From the NCBI GenBank assembly GCA_963920665.1, contig OY987268.1, forward strand, positions 2,606,501 to 2,670,500: DNA of 64,000 nt, read 5' to 3'. Below, one piece after another: positions 12,900 through 24,555 of the stretch. A program made the translations under genes and the position numbers. Source of the DNA: Straminergon stramineum. Its lineage: Eukaryota; Streptophyta; Bryopsida; Hypnales; Calliergonaceae. The first letter of the stretch is position 1. Every line of letters begins with the position of its first letter. The notes below the pieces were generated by a model, which saw only the letters and a list, made by a program, of their open reading frames with translations, was not told where the DNA came from and made no database searches.

Positions 12900-13450
12900 T
12901 AAAACCCTAGCCGCCATTTCTTCTTCTTCTTTATTTTTTGTTGCCTCTTACATTTTGCTTCTTGTTGTTTTCTAGCTCTTGGTTCTTATTGGTTCTTCTT
13001 GCCTCGTAGTCCTTACTTTTTTTTGTTTTAGGTCTTGATCTTTGCTTCTAGTTTCTTCTTGTTACCTCTTAATTCTCGCTTCCTAGTTCTTGTTTATTTT
13101 TTATTCTTGCTTTTTCTTGTTATTTATTGCATTTTATTGCATCTTAAATTGTATTTTTTGTTGTTTCTTATTGCATCTTAGTTCTTTCTTCTTCTTGTTA
13201 TTTATTGCATCTTAAATCATATTTCTTGTTGCTTCTTGTTGCCTCTTTGTTTTGTTTTGTGGCACCTTACTTCTTACTTCTTACTTATTATTACCTCTTA
13301 ACACTTGGCACCTTCTAGTTCTTGTTTCTTTTATCACTATTGTTGTTCTTTCTTCTTATTTATTTATATTTTCTACAAATATAATGGTCATGAATTTTTC
13401 TTACTTTAAATTTGTCCTTCATATTTTTTGTTGCCTTAAATCTGAAGGTT
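12900..13450. repeat. Pyrimidine-rich low-complexity block inside the CACTA element
   Basis: About 550 bp of degenerate CTTCTTGTTGCCTCTTA-like words form an imperfect microsatellite-derived tract on the plus strand. A 66-codon hydrophobic frame in it is a composition artefact. Confidence 0.7.
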
Positions 13451-14049
13451 GAACTATATTATTCATTCACTAAAAATTAATCTCCTTCATTGTATATGTA
13501 GGCACTTAAAGTTGGATTGAAGTTATCGAAGGATACTTACAACATTGGAGAAGAAAATTCTTTACATTTTTGTAAAGAATACAGGTCTTAGAATGTGTAG
13601 GAATATACATTTACAAAGTATTATTGTGATATGTTTTGTGTTAGTGACTAATAAATGTCATTGAAAAGACTCACATTTTTTCTTGCATTTTCTTCCTTCA
13701 ATATAACTATCTCTTGTACATTTTAAAAATCATATATATTCAATATTTATTGGATGGAGTCATTTATTCAACTCCTAAACCATGTTGATGCATGATTGCA
13801 ACGCCTCAAGTCGATTTACAATGTATAGAATGTAATTGTAGTTTATAACAAAAGCTACAATAAACCTCAAGTCACCCTAGTTACAAATATTACTTGCTTG
13901 AGTCATATTTTATAATATATCTTAGCCAAAATATGACTCATTGTAGTTATATAATGCTCACAATTATGTTATTAATGTGACTATGTTTTTAAAATTATGA
14001 CTACATTCAATCATAAAATTACAAGTAATATTCCATGTAAACTACTACA

Positions 14050-14560
14050 TGAGTTAAAATATGACTTACATTAGTCATATTTCACATCAATAAAATTATG
14101 ACTCTCGTGAGTCATATTCCACATTAAGAAAAAATTATGACTTTTTAAAGTCATTTTTACATCAACATGTAAAGCATATGACTCATGAGTCATTTTTCAT
14201 AATCACAAAAAATATGACTCACGAGAGTCATTTTTCACATCAACCAAAAATATGACTCATGAAGGTCATATTCCACATCAACAAAAAATCCGACTCACTA
14301 AAGTCATTTTTACATCAACATGTAGAGCATATGACTCATAAGAGTCATTTTTCACATCGACAAAAAATATGACTCATGAGAGTCATTTTTCACATCAACC
14401 AAAAATATAACTCATAGAAGTCATATTTCATGTTAACCAAAAATATGACTACATAGAGTTATATGCCACATGAACCAAAATATGACTCAGTGTAGTCATA
14501 TTCCACGTCAGCCAAAAATATGACTATATGGAGGAGTCATATGCCACGTAGACTTTTTTT
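14050..14560. repeat. Array of palindromic TATGACTC-n-GAGTCAT units (CACTA subterminal repeats)
   Basis: About a dozen degenerate units of roughly 40 bp are present, each with a small palindrome of the type ATGACTCATGAGAGTCAT followed by TTTTTCACATCAACCAAAAA. The palindrome core TGACTCA equals a bZIP (GCN4/AP-1-like) consensus. Its position next to the CACTA right end suggests transposase-binding subterminal repeats. Confidence 0.8.
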
Positions 14561-14822
14561 TCTTTTGCCTAGGCAGTTCAAGGAAAAGTCAAGACTCCAA
14601 GGATAGTCAACGTATACGTCACATAGGCAATATATGGCTAAATATACCCCAATACAAATGATTGCAAATATGATTCATGAAAAATTTGAGTAGTTAGTAA
14701 TGACTAGACCCAATCATATCGTGCGTCATCTACAGTGTTTTTTTGCCTAAGTCATATTTTGAGATTTTATGACTCATTGCAATCATTTTTTGCAGTCATA
14801 AAACACCCGTTTTGTTGTAGTG

Positions 14823-14975
14823 TCCAACTAAAGGGCGCATGTGGGTTTGGGGCAACCGCGGGTGAGGGCAACCCCAACTAGGGGCGCATGTGCGTCTACA
14901 GCGATTGCCGGTGAGGGGAACCGTGATTGGGGGGCGCATGCAATTCTGGGGCAATTGTGGGTCCCGAACCCCCAA
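14823..14975. repeat. GC-rich array, right part after the CACTA insertion
   Basis: Contains GGGGCAACCGCGGGTGAGGGC and similar words. It continues the array that ends at 10,697. Confidence 0.7.
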
Positions 14976-16190
14976 CCACAACGACAAATACCTTCACTAA
15001 ATAGTGAAATTAGGTTGCCTTAAAATTTAGATTGACTTACCCCCAAAAGGTACTTTAGAAGCCATCAAAGTGAACAAAAATTTCTACATATATTTCCATT
15101 TGTACACATGAAGGTTTATGAGTTCCAATTACAACAGCACCTAATTCAAAAGTAGTGCATTATTGTAATCTAATATTAAGTATTTATATAGTGTGGGCAA
15201 TCTAATTTCACTATTTACTGTAGAAGGCTCTTAAGTATTCCATATTCATTCATAAAATCAAAGTTATGTGGACTTTTAGTTTGCAAACAAATATGGATTT
15301 TCTAAATTTTCTATCTTCTTAGAAAATAATTAAATCATGGGATGTCCATTTGGTATCTCAACAAAATAACCATTGGGATTGACATTTTCCAATTCTACAA
15401 GTACATTTTTTAGAATTTTTTTTTAAGTCATTATATACTTCTTTGTACCTACTATTTTTCCTACATGTTGTACACTTCTAAATTATCTATATTTTCGTAA
15501 TTATGTAGCCGATTCATCTTGATGAATGAGTCTAAAGAAGCAACACCATTATTGAAATAAATTAAAACATATGTCATGATTTGAAGTCCAGGTGCATTCT
15601 TTTTGGCATGGCCAGAACAATGACTTCGGTCAAGTCCAAGGATAATATTTTCCAATCTTTATGGTGAAAATTTCTAACATTTAATTCCTAATATTTTAAA
15701 CCCATCTTCTCAAGTCTGCATATTGCCAAATCCTAGGGTTTAGGGTGTCCTTAAACCTTTTTTGGGAAAATTAGTACTCGCACTACGAAGTATAAAAGGT
15801 AGTGTTTGGATATTTTAGGTGAAAATGTAGTCAACGGATTATCTCAATCTAATTCGGGCATATCGACTAAATAAGGACTGGAGTTCTCCATAGCTGATTT
15901 AAATCTTACTTATGAATCATATCAATCCCATTCATTTGATGCTCAAGCTACAATGAACCATGCAAAGAATTCATATTCAAACCCAAATGCATGCAAGTAG
16001 GTAATGTGTATGTACAATACTCAATATTTTGGGTGCAAACATGCACTTCAAATTAAAAATAGTTTGTAGGCTTGCATTGCTTTTCCAAAATAGGAGGCAC
16101 AAAAGGTGGCCAACATTATTATTCCCACTAAAAAAAAGTTACATCAAAGCCTATGAGAGGACAGAGTCCCAAAAGACGAATTCGGGTGGT
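14976..16190. other. AT-rich non-coding stretch
   Basis: No supported gene. A short telomere-like CTAGGGTTTAGGG word occurs near 15,733. Nothing else stands out. Confidence 0.55.
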
Positions 16191-16198
16191 TTCATGAA

Positions 16199-18126
16199 CT
16201 ATGGTTTACCCATGAGGAGGTCCACCACTTGTGCACATGTTGGTCTTCTGTTAACATCAATCATCAGGATCAGCTAGTTCACGTAACTTTATGGCAAAGT
16301 ACCTTGATGACCATGGTTGTTCGGCCGAACAACTCAACAACACGATGAACACGACGTCCAACATGTCTAGTAGACCCCCTTCTCCGTCTAATGAAGTCAA
16401 CTTTAAGGTTGACTTTCAAATAAAACATTTTCTATTTCCAATCTTGACATATTTGAATTTCATTTTATTGAAATGTCTCAATTTAATAATCACTTATTAC
16501 ATTCTTAATTATGGATCGTAAATAAAATGAGATTTCAAATTATCTTTGCTGTTAGGATAAGGCTTTATTCGTCAAAATTGTCATGTATACACGACACTCG
16601 TCTTATACGACACGCGACAACAGACGAACAACTCGACACCCGAACCCCAAAATGTGTTCAACAGAACAACCCTGTTGATGACTCATGATTTTTAAATAAG
16701 TCCTTGTCGTTATGTCGTATTCAACCGTGTGTTCTATATTCATGCGTTGGGCCAACTTTTTAATCGAATAAAAGTTGTATTTCATTGAATATTTGTAGGT
16801 CGCTTTCATCACATCTAGACTCGTATCTAAACCCTCTAGCCCAAACAAATAGAACAACTCTGGAGCTGCCCACCAATGGTCCATTCTCTCAGCATCAAGT
16901 TTTTCTTGTTTTTCATATCCAAAATGAGAGGGAGCTCCTTCTTGAATACGACTTGCAATTCCCCAATCACAAATCTCAATGTTGATCTCTTCATCCGAGA
17001 AGGGGGGATAATGCAACAATATGTTCATAGGTGACAAGTCATTGTGCAACACCCTTGCATTGTGCACAAGACTTGTCACATAAATCAGGGCCCATGCCAA
17101 CTTCGCCTTGTATCTTCGGAAGAGGCTAATTTCTTTTTGTTATTGGCTTGTAAGTTGCTTGACCAACTTGATTTCATGCCATTCTGCATGTGGCACCACC
17201 TTCTCATTCAAATGAAGCAACTCTTTGAAATTACCACCATTCCACCATAAAGTATATGCTTCCATTGTTTGGTCATGGACAACTAGGAATTTAATAATAG
17301 CCGGATGATTCAACGGGCATACCAAAGCCTCCACTAACCACTCCACCCTTGCATCGCATTTGTTCCTTTGCTTTGACAATTTCCCCACAAAATGTACATG
17401 TACTGGGATCGTAGACATCCCTTCAATGCCTACCTTGCACACCCTTGCATATCCTCCTTGATGGTCAAATCCAGTAAGTGGAACCACCTTGGCCTCTGAG
17501 TAGACCCACATGATACATGAACCACTATCTCTCATAAATGCAGCCTTCAATGCATCCGTCTGCCACCCCATACCCCTAGCTTTAGACCTTGACAATCTTT
17601 TTGTTGCAATTTGCCACCAATCCATCTTCTCACGGAACTCCTGGATCCTATCCGTTTCTCCAAATCCGGGCATTAAAGATCGCAACTCAAGCATCAACTT
17701 CTTGATGTTGAATATACCAGTTTGTAAGCAATTGCCAATCCACATTTGCCATTGGTTGAAATACACTTCATCGACATTTGTATAGTTCAAAGATTCCTTG
17801 CATTTTTTTGTAATAAAGTTTTCCAACTCGTCCTTCAAGGATTAAATGCTTGCCTCTTTATTTCTCAAGTATTTCCTCTCCAAATATTGTACACTTTTTT
17901 CCTCATACCATTGGAGACAAGCCTCATGCGCATAGGTCGTATATCGTGTTGGAGGATAGGTAGGGTCCTTGTCGTGTGCTGTCTTGGACTTCTTTGTCTT
18001 AGATGGTCCTGCACCCCCAATTACCTCCTTTGTAGTTATATCTACAAGAAACGCTACAAGATTGTCAAGGTCCTTGTCCCAAGCCGATATTCGACCTACA
18101 CTACTTTCTTCCTTTGAAGTAGACAT
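16199..18126 (-). pseudogene. Protein-kinase-like gene, split by an hAT MITE
   Basis: The minus-strand frame starts at ATG 18,126 and stays in phase through TAA codons near 17,840 and 17,136. Kinase landmarks appear in order: a glycine-rich loop (GGYARV), a beta-3 lysine (VHFVGK), HPAIIKF, the catalytic loop LHNDLSPMNILL (HRD changed to HND, Asp and Asn kept), DWG in place of DFG, and an APE motif (WWAAPELF). The MITE at 16,312-16,674 then interrupts. Removing it and one TSD copy continues the C-lobe to DVNRRPTCAQVVDLL, the usual last subdomain with its Arg, though two more stops occur between. Upstream residues (HEACLQWYEEKSVQYLERK) match nothing I recognise. Core residues are largely kept, so an active ancestral kinase is plausible; this copy is broken. 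The GC array lies at its 5' side. Confidence 0.7.
16312..16674 (+). mobile_element. hAT-type MITE, copy 2 (363 bp) with 8-bp TSD
   Basis: Runs from CATGGTTGTTCGGCCGAACA to ACAGAACAACCCTG. It is flanked by the perfect duplication TTGATGAC (16,304-16,311 and 16,675-16,682). It is nearly identical to copy 1 over its length and interrupts the kinase-like pseudogene. Confidence 0.92.
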
Positions 18127-18249
18127 GGTCCTCTTTTGAAAAACAAGGTGTTCTTGATTTGAACTTGGCGAGGAAAATGGGCAAAAACTTCCCCTTCTGA
18201 AGTCACTTTGGCCCACGAGCACGCATTCATCAACTTCAAGGTGGATGAA

Positions 18250-18480
18250 AGCCAATGCGCAAGACCAAGAATGGCGACTGCCGGTCTAGGCGACCGCTTA
18301 AGTATCCGAGGTTGCCTTGGGACGCATGCAGGTCTGGCAAGTGTGAAATGGGCGACCGCGGGTATGGAAACGACCGTAGGAGGGGGGCGACTATAGGTTC
18401 CAGAGGTGCTCGCGGATCTAGGCGACCATGGGTTTTGGGGCGCCCACTTGTTTTGGGGCGACCGCGGGTCTAGAAAGGAT
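18250..18480. repeat. GC-rich array 5' of the kinase-like gene
   Basis: Words such as GGGCGACCGCGGGTATGG, GGGGCGACTATAGGTT and GGGGCGACCGCGGGTCTAG occur. On the strand of the kinase-like gene they read CCCGCGGTCGCCC. Confidence 0.7.
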
Positions 18481-19950
18481 GGACCATCATAAATAATAGC
18501 AAAAAGAAACCTTGATATGGGGTAGAAACATTAGCATTACAACTTCCCACTTCTATTTCGCTTGCTTTCAAATAAAATCATAAGACCACTATGATATGGT
18601 CTAGAATGTGGAATTAGATTTTGAGTTATTTCTTTATGGTTCCAAAAATATGTCTACATTGTTCACAAAGAAAAAAAAGGAATGGGCCAAAAGAGAAAAA
18701 GGGAATAAAAAATACAAAAGTATGTGACATGATTGACTTCTATTGAAACAAAAAGGGAGAACTTGAAATGCTTACATTCTACCATTGGATAATAATATTA
18801 TAGAAGTTACTTTAGAAGTGTCCAAAGGCTTCTTCTAATTTCTTCGAGTTTGCTCTACATTGAACATGAAATCAACTTTTTACACAACTCTAAACCCTTT
18901 TGGGGTGGAAAAGGTCATAAATGCAAACAAACATGTTGCAGAGCACATTGAAATGAACAACAAATTAAGCATATGCACATCAAATCAAAAGATTGTTGTC
19001 TTTGATGAAGACATTGTTCAAACTATCAAGGGTGTTTGAATTCTATCATTTCTTTTTTTCACATGCCAATCCTTGAAAATTGATCACCCCCAAGATACAA
19101 GATATTTCTAAATGGACAAGTGGGATACCTCGGAAATCATCTTTCTTAGACATTGTAAATTGTTAAATTACAAATTACAAATGCGGTCTTTGGAAGTAAA
19201 CCTTCCAAGGAGGACCGCCCTTTCTTACACTACAAAATTTACAAGATGAAGAGATGCTCTTTTATCTTGTATAGAGAATTTCTATCATTTATGGACTCAA
19301 AATTAGTCACCTCGTTGTTAAAAGATGAAGAAGCATAACATGCAAATCCTTATACAATGTACGATTTCTTTGGCTAAGTATTCTATAGAGGTCATTCAAT
19401 ATGTTCTTGTAAAAGCTATCTAAGGTTTATTTAAACTTTTATATACAAAAAACAATCTCTCCAAAAAGACAAAACGTCAAATTTGGTCACTCTGATAGGT
19501 GAGTAAGAAACATCATTTAATTCCCAAGGTTTCAAATATGTACTATGAGGGTTTAAAAGGTCAGTATTGAATTTCGTATGGAAATGTATGAGGTGCAAGG
19601 TTGCACCACACACATTTCTATACGAAATTCAATATTGATTTCCTATAACTCTCATGGACCATCCCCTAGACCTTGAGAATGAAATCACCTTCCCTACCAC
19701 ATACCACAGGGAATTAACTTGATGTCTTTTTTTTTTTGTAGGTTGGCTACAAGAACCAAACCAAATTGATCTCATTGGGGATCGAATCTGAGACCTCCAC
19801 AAGAACAAGAACTTCCTAGAAGCCAATAACTTCCATCCATCACCCAAAGATGCCTTAAAGACCCAAAGATCCTAATGAAGTAACTTGTTCTTGGATGTTA
19901 AAAGTTGAATTTGTTACACTTATTAAAACTTCTTTGGATTGGAAGGCACA
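18481..19950. other. AT-rich non-coding stretch
   Basis: No supported gene. Short open frames lack any recognisable motif. A local near-repeat of GAAATTCAATATTGA versus TATTGAATTTCGTATGG near 19,563 and 19,624 forms a small inverted repeat. Confidence 0.5.
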
Positions 19951-19954
19951 CCCC

Positions 19955-20150
19955 CACCCACGGTCGTCTAGGACCTGAACTCGCACCCCGCCCATGGTTG
20001 CCCCCCACCAAGACTTGAACTCGCCCCCACCCACGGTCGCCCCCCCATTCCACCAAATAAGGCTCAACAATATTGAGACTTGAACTTGCCCCCACCTATG
20101 GTCGCCTAAGACCTGAACTCGCCCCCCACCCGCAGTTGCCTCTATCTTAG
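19955..20150. repeat. GC-rich array, isolated block
   Basis: Repeated words include CACGGTCGTCTAGGACCTGA, ACTCGCCCCCACCCACGGTC and CCCGCAGTTGCC, in the plus-strand CCC orientation. No element gene was recognised directly downstream, so its gene may have been lost. Confidence 0.65.
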
Positions 20151-20346
20151 AGTCATGTCAATCCAGGAACCAACTTCACAAAAGACATAAGCCATCTCCA
20201 ACTCTAATGAAGTCAAGCTTAATTGCGTCTTCCAAATACTATAACTCACAAGTCCTTCAATGCTCGTAGTTAGTTAATACTACAGAATCAATCTATAAAT
20301 ACATAAATTTTAGTATGACTAATTAGACAAATTGAAGAGGGTTTTT

Positions 20347-20408
20347 CAAACCCTAAACCCTAACCTTATACCCTAAACCCTAACCCTATACCCTAAACCC
20401 TAAACCCT
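20347..20408 (+). repeat. Interstitial plant-type telomere repeat
   Basis: About nine tandem CCCTAAA units, including variants (CCCTAACCTTATA), form the complement of the plant telomere repeat TTTAGGG. Being short and degenerate, it fits an internal relic, not a chromosome end. Confidence 0.9.
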
Positions 20409-22906
20409 CAATCTTAGCACATTATTTATTATATTTTTGGTATTATAAAGAAAATGGTGTTGGTACCTCTTTTGAAATACATTTGATGTTTATAAAAGAG
20501 GTAACCTTTTATAAATATTTGTTACTATTTAATGTCCAATATTTTCTTATATGGGTATTTTAAAGTTATCTTCTATAGTGGGTTGTGTTTTACTAGGGGA
20601 TTTATTGATAAGTCCCTCCCATCCCTCCCATAAGTCTTGGTTTCCTTAGGAGTATTTCTTTTTCTTTCATTAGCCATTGGGGGTTTTTACTTTGACACCA
20701 TTATATATGGACCTTTTTCTTTTTTGGTGGGTCTATATTCTTAAATTAATTTCAAGCCATGGACATTTGATTGAAATCACCTGACTGTTTCTCGATCATA
20801 TGACAATTTTTTACACTTGGTTGTAGGTCAGGAAATTATTAGAAGCTTCCATGCTTAAGATGGATTTTTTACACTTGTCAATTTGACTTGACTAGTGTCT
20901 TTTGCTTCATTGGTTGTCATTATTGGTTTGCCTGTCACATCATAGGGGTACTATGCTCGTACTGTGATGGATGGCTAAAAATGGTCCTTAAAAAATCCTT
21001 GGATTATGGAGAGTTGATTTTTCCTAATTTGAGGGTTCCTTCTAGTACAAGTTAGTTTGACTTGGCTAATTTTTATCCCTAGACACCTAGTCATTAATTT
21101 CTTGGGGCCTATGGGTGGTTGGGATCCAAGGCACGTTTTCTTGGAGATCATGACTTAGATTTGACCTAACATTAATTATACACTGCCATGGCCAATATAT
21201 AAGGGATTGAAACTACCCTTGAGCCTTCACAATTTCATAGTGTTGGCTTTTACAAGGTGTTGGAAGTGACTACGGTTGGTGGGAGTGAGGTCCAGGATGG
21301 CGTCTACACAGGTCATCTATGGAGCACAATGTGTTAGGCTTTGATTTGTATTTTGTTGTTCATTTTCTTTAGTTTTGAGCTTTGCTTGTTGATTTTTCTT
21401 TTGTGACTACTATAACACGCTGTTGTGGGCTAAAGACACCTTGTCTACGACTTACTAACATTCCGATGTTTGGTTTGTCATGGGGACAGGTGAGGTCTAC
21501 AACCTCTTTGGTTTAATCTTTATGGCGGCTCTATCCAAGGACTTTGGCAACAAATTATTATTTTTTGAGGACTCTAAATCACTTGTTGTTTACAAAGATT
21601 TAGTTTACAGCATGAGTAGCTTTTTATGACTTGACATACATATTGTGTGTACCATATAATGATGTTGTGATCTTTATTTGGTACTTTGTACTTAATACTT
21701 CTTTACAAAAGTTTATTGAGTGGTATTATGCTTATTTGGAGGGTTTTGATAGTTTGATGGCTGATGTGAGTGATCTCCATTTTGCTTTATACTATCTATG
21801 TTTTGTTATGTACTTTTTGGATTATGATTTGTTTGTTATTTCTAGAAAAGGCCCTATTTGGGATGTCCCTCCCACCCACCCGGGTTGCCGAAAAACTATA
21901 GACCTTCTTCATGTATGCCACCTCAAAAGTAATGTACTTCTATTTTGTAGAATGGATAAAATAACAAACACATATGAGTTGCTTTTCATTAAATGTCGTA
22001 AAAAAGTTTGAACTCCTAAACCTTGCACTTGTAAGATATAAAGTATAAACCATTCAAAGTGTCATTTCCTAACTTTTTAATCTTCAATAAATTCAATGTT
22101 CATTCACCCCTTCAAATGTGTTTTAAATCCCCTTGATGTATCAAGGAGGGGACTATATTGAAATTCCTATGTTGGAGGATGGTAAATAAAATGAGGAAGA
22201 GAAGGGCTTCTCCAAGTCTCCATTTCTTAAACCATTTCTTATGTAGATAAAAAATTTTCTTCTTCATGTATCCCACGGTGTTAGTATTTTTTTTGTACAT
22301 GGTTTCCCCCAAAAGGAAAGGTGTTCTCTAAACCCCTAAATGTATTTGACTATGTTTTCACCAAAAACACTCCAAAACTGTCATCTCTAGTACAAGTACC
22401 AAATTTTAGAAAAAATACATTTTTGGACAAATATAATCGTAGGATCTTGTAGTAAGCTGGTTTGGAAAGATGCGGAAAAAATTTCAGAAATTTCCACCGT
22501 TTGGATTGCAAGATATTAGCATTTGAAGTGACAAAAAGCCATTTTTTGGCCCTTGCGAAAATCCGGGCAGATGCACTCCACAAGGTCAGATCATTATGAA
22601 AAAATGTCCAAAATGGTTGTAACTCTTTGGATTCATTCTTCAAGTCATGTTGGCTACATGCTTGAAAAATTTTAGATCATTTGGAATTGTACAACATATA
22701 GGAAAAAAATAGTAAGTTGAAAGAAGTAGAGAATGATTCAAAATACTAAATTGTTAATCATTTATTTATGGAGTTGAAAAATGACAATCCCAATGGTTAA
22801 ATTCTTGCAATAAACAATTTACACCTCAAGTTTTTATTTTTTTCCAAAAATTTTAAAAATTGAGTGAAATAAAGGTCTTCAAAGTTTATTTTAGAGTAGA
22901 GATTCC
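20409..22906. other. AT-rich stretch without a supported gene
   Basis: A 126-codon frame at 21,631-22,011 is hydrophobic and T-rich and matches no family I know. It could be chance or a worn element. No terminal repeats or splice-supported exon chain were found. Confidence 0.5.
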
Positions 22907-22914
22907 ATTACTAC

Positions 22915-23286
22915 CAGGGTTGTTTTGTTGAACGCATTTTGGGGTTTGGGTGTCGAGTTGTTCGTCTGGCATCATGTGTCGTATAAGACGAGTGTCGCAT
23001 ACACTAGACAATTTTGTCGCATAAGGCCTTATCCTAGCAACAGAGACAATTTGAAATCTCCCTTTATTTATGATCCATAATTTAGAATGTAATAAGTTAT
23101 TATTAAATTGAGACACTTCAATAAAATGAAACTCAAATATGTTAAGATTGGAAATAGAAAGTGCTTTATTTTAAAGCCAACCTTAAAGTTGACTTTATTA
23201 GATGGACAAGAGGGTCTACTAGACGTGTTGGACGTCGTGTTTGTCGTGTTCGTCGTGTTGTCGAGTTGTTCAGCCGAACAACCATG
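22915..23286 (-). mobile_element. hAT-type MITE, copy 3 (372 bp, reverse orientation) with 8-bp TSD
   Basis: On the plus strand it begins CAGGGTTGTTTTGTTGAACG and ends GAACAACCATG. It is flanked by the perfect duplication ATTACTAC (22,907-22,914 and 23,287-23,294). The interior is the reverse complement of copies 1 and 2 with moderate divergence. Confidence 0.92.
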
Positions 23287-23294
23287 ATTACTAC

Positions 23295-23930
23295 CCACAA
23301 ACTACCCACAACTAAAACTCTTCATAACTTTCATCTCATAAATCAAAATGGAATGATTCAAAGCTTTCCATGTATATAAAAATCAGGAAAATAAATTTCA
23401 AATTTTTATTTTTTTAAAAAGTGATTTTTAAAGAAGTTTTTTTTGCTACCCGAGTTGCCCGCCGAGCAATGAAAACAACATATCATACAATAACTTTGTA
23501 ACCATGTATTCAAAAGTTATGAAAATTGTTGGGTCTTAAAGCTACTCCTCGGGCACATGTTTTGTGAAAATTTTGAAGAAAATAAATAAAAATTCCATCC
23601 GTAGCGAGCTACCCAAAATCGCTATGTTGCCAAAAAACACTATTTGGTCCTTTAGGGGTTAAAATAGGAAATGGTCACATTGAATTTGACATGACCACAT
23701 GGATGGATGAAGGAGAAATGAAATGCTAGGAAGAAAGGCTTTTCCAAATCTCTACCTAAACCAATTTGCTTTCTTTATTACTTAATTAACTTTTGATCAC
23801 TTAGTATGTACTACCTAAGTCTTAGGATTTTCTAAAGTTATTCTTCGAAAAAAGGGGGAGCGGTACTTGAAAAGTTTGAACACCTTCCCTCCAATTTGTA
23901 AGGGGGAAAAGTCAAACTCTTGTGTTCTGG
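23295..23930. other. AT-rich non-coding stretch
   Basis: No gene, repeat or terminus recognised. Confidence 0.5.
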
Positions 23931-23934
23931 CACC

Positions 23935-24290
23935 CTTGACCTGCAATCGCCCTATACACAACAGCCCTTGTTGTCAAGAAAAGAAAGACATTTCTGAGTC
24001 TTAGACCCGCGGTCACCCTTGACCCATGGTTGCCCTATATGCAACTACCCCCATCGTCATGAACTAGAAGACCTCATGAATCTGAAACCTGCGGTCACCC
24101 TTGACCCATGGTTGCCCTATATGCAACTGCCCCCATCATCATGAACTAGAAGACCTCATGAATTTGAAACCCACGGCCGCCCCATCACATGCGGTCGCCC
24201 AAAAAATGACCTATGGTCACCCTATATGCCGCCGCCCCCCTATACCCACGGTTACCCTACACCCGAGGTCTCCTTCTAGGAACTGTAATT
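23935..24290. repeat. GC-rich array 5' of family X copy C
   Basis: Contains ACCCGCGGTCACCCTTGACC, CCATGGTTGCCCTATATGCA and similar units. A segment of about 75 bp is duplicated almost exactly (24,020-24,092 versus 24,102-24,165). It lies in CCC orientation on the strand of the gene. Confidence 0.75.
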
Positions 24291-24555
24291 TTTTTTGAAT
24301 GGTAGTTTGTAGACAATGGGATTCAAACCCACATGCGCCCTCTTCCCGCACGTGCCCTAAGCGACTTCGGGTACTTAAGGGGATATTGGATTTCCAAGTC
24401 GCCACTTCCTTGGTCGCACCGCGCCTTTTATCTGCCTTGAAGCGTCTGACTACCGGATCGTTGGTTGGAAGTTTGGGCACCAACACGTGTTGTGGCTTCT
24501 ACATTTACAAATTCATTTCTTCAGTTATATTATCGACAAAAGTCTAGTTCTCTTT

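Larger units (their letters stand above)
10698..14822. mobile_element. Non-autonomous CACTA (En/Spm-type) element, 4,125 bp
   Basis: The left end is CACTACAAGAAAACATGTGT. The right end, reverse complemented, is CACTACAACAAAACGGGTGT. Both continue into TTTATGACTG, an imperfect inverted repeat of about 30 bp. The flanking 3-bp duplication is CCC (10,695-10,697) and TCC (14,823-14,825), one mismatch. The classical CACTACAAGAAAA start with a 3-bp duplication identifies the CACTA superfamily. Many AGTCATATTTT words lie within 400 bp of the left end, and a palindromic TGACTCA array lies near the right end. Such subterminal arrays are typical transposase-binding regions. No transposase was found inside; the interior is AT-rich and non-coding, with one T/C-rich block. 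Confidence 0.9.

Noticed and set aside
14050..14560. CRISPR-like array of regular repeats
   Set aside because: Units are degenerate and palindromic, without distinct spacers, in a plant-type genome and inside a CACTA element.
24217..24486. tRNA-like GTTTGAATCCCATTG word on the minus strand
   Set aside because: No cloverleaf or acceptor pairing could be built around it.
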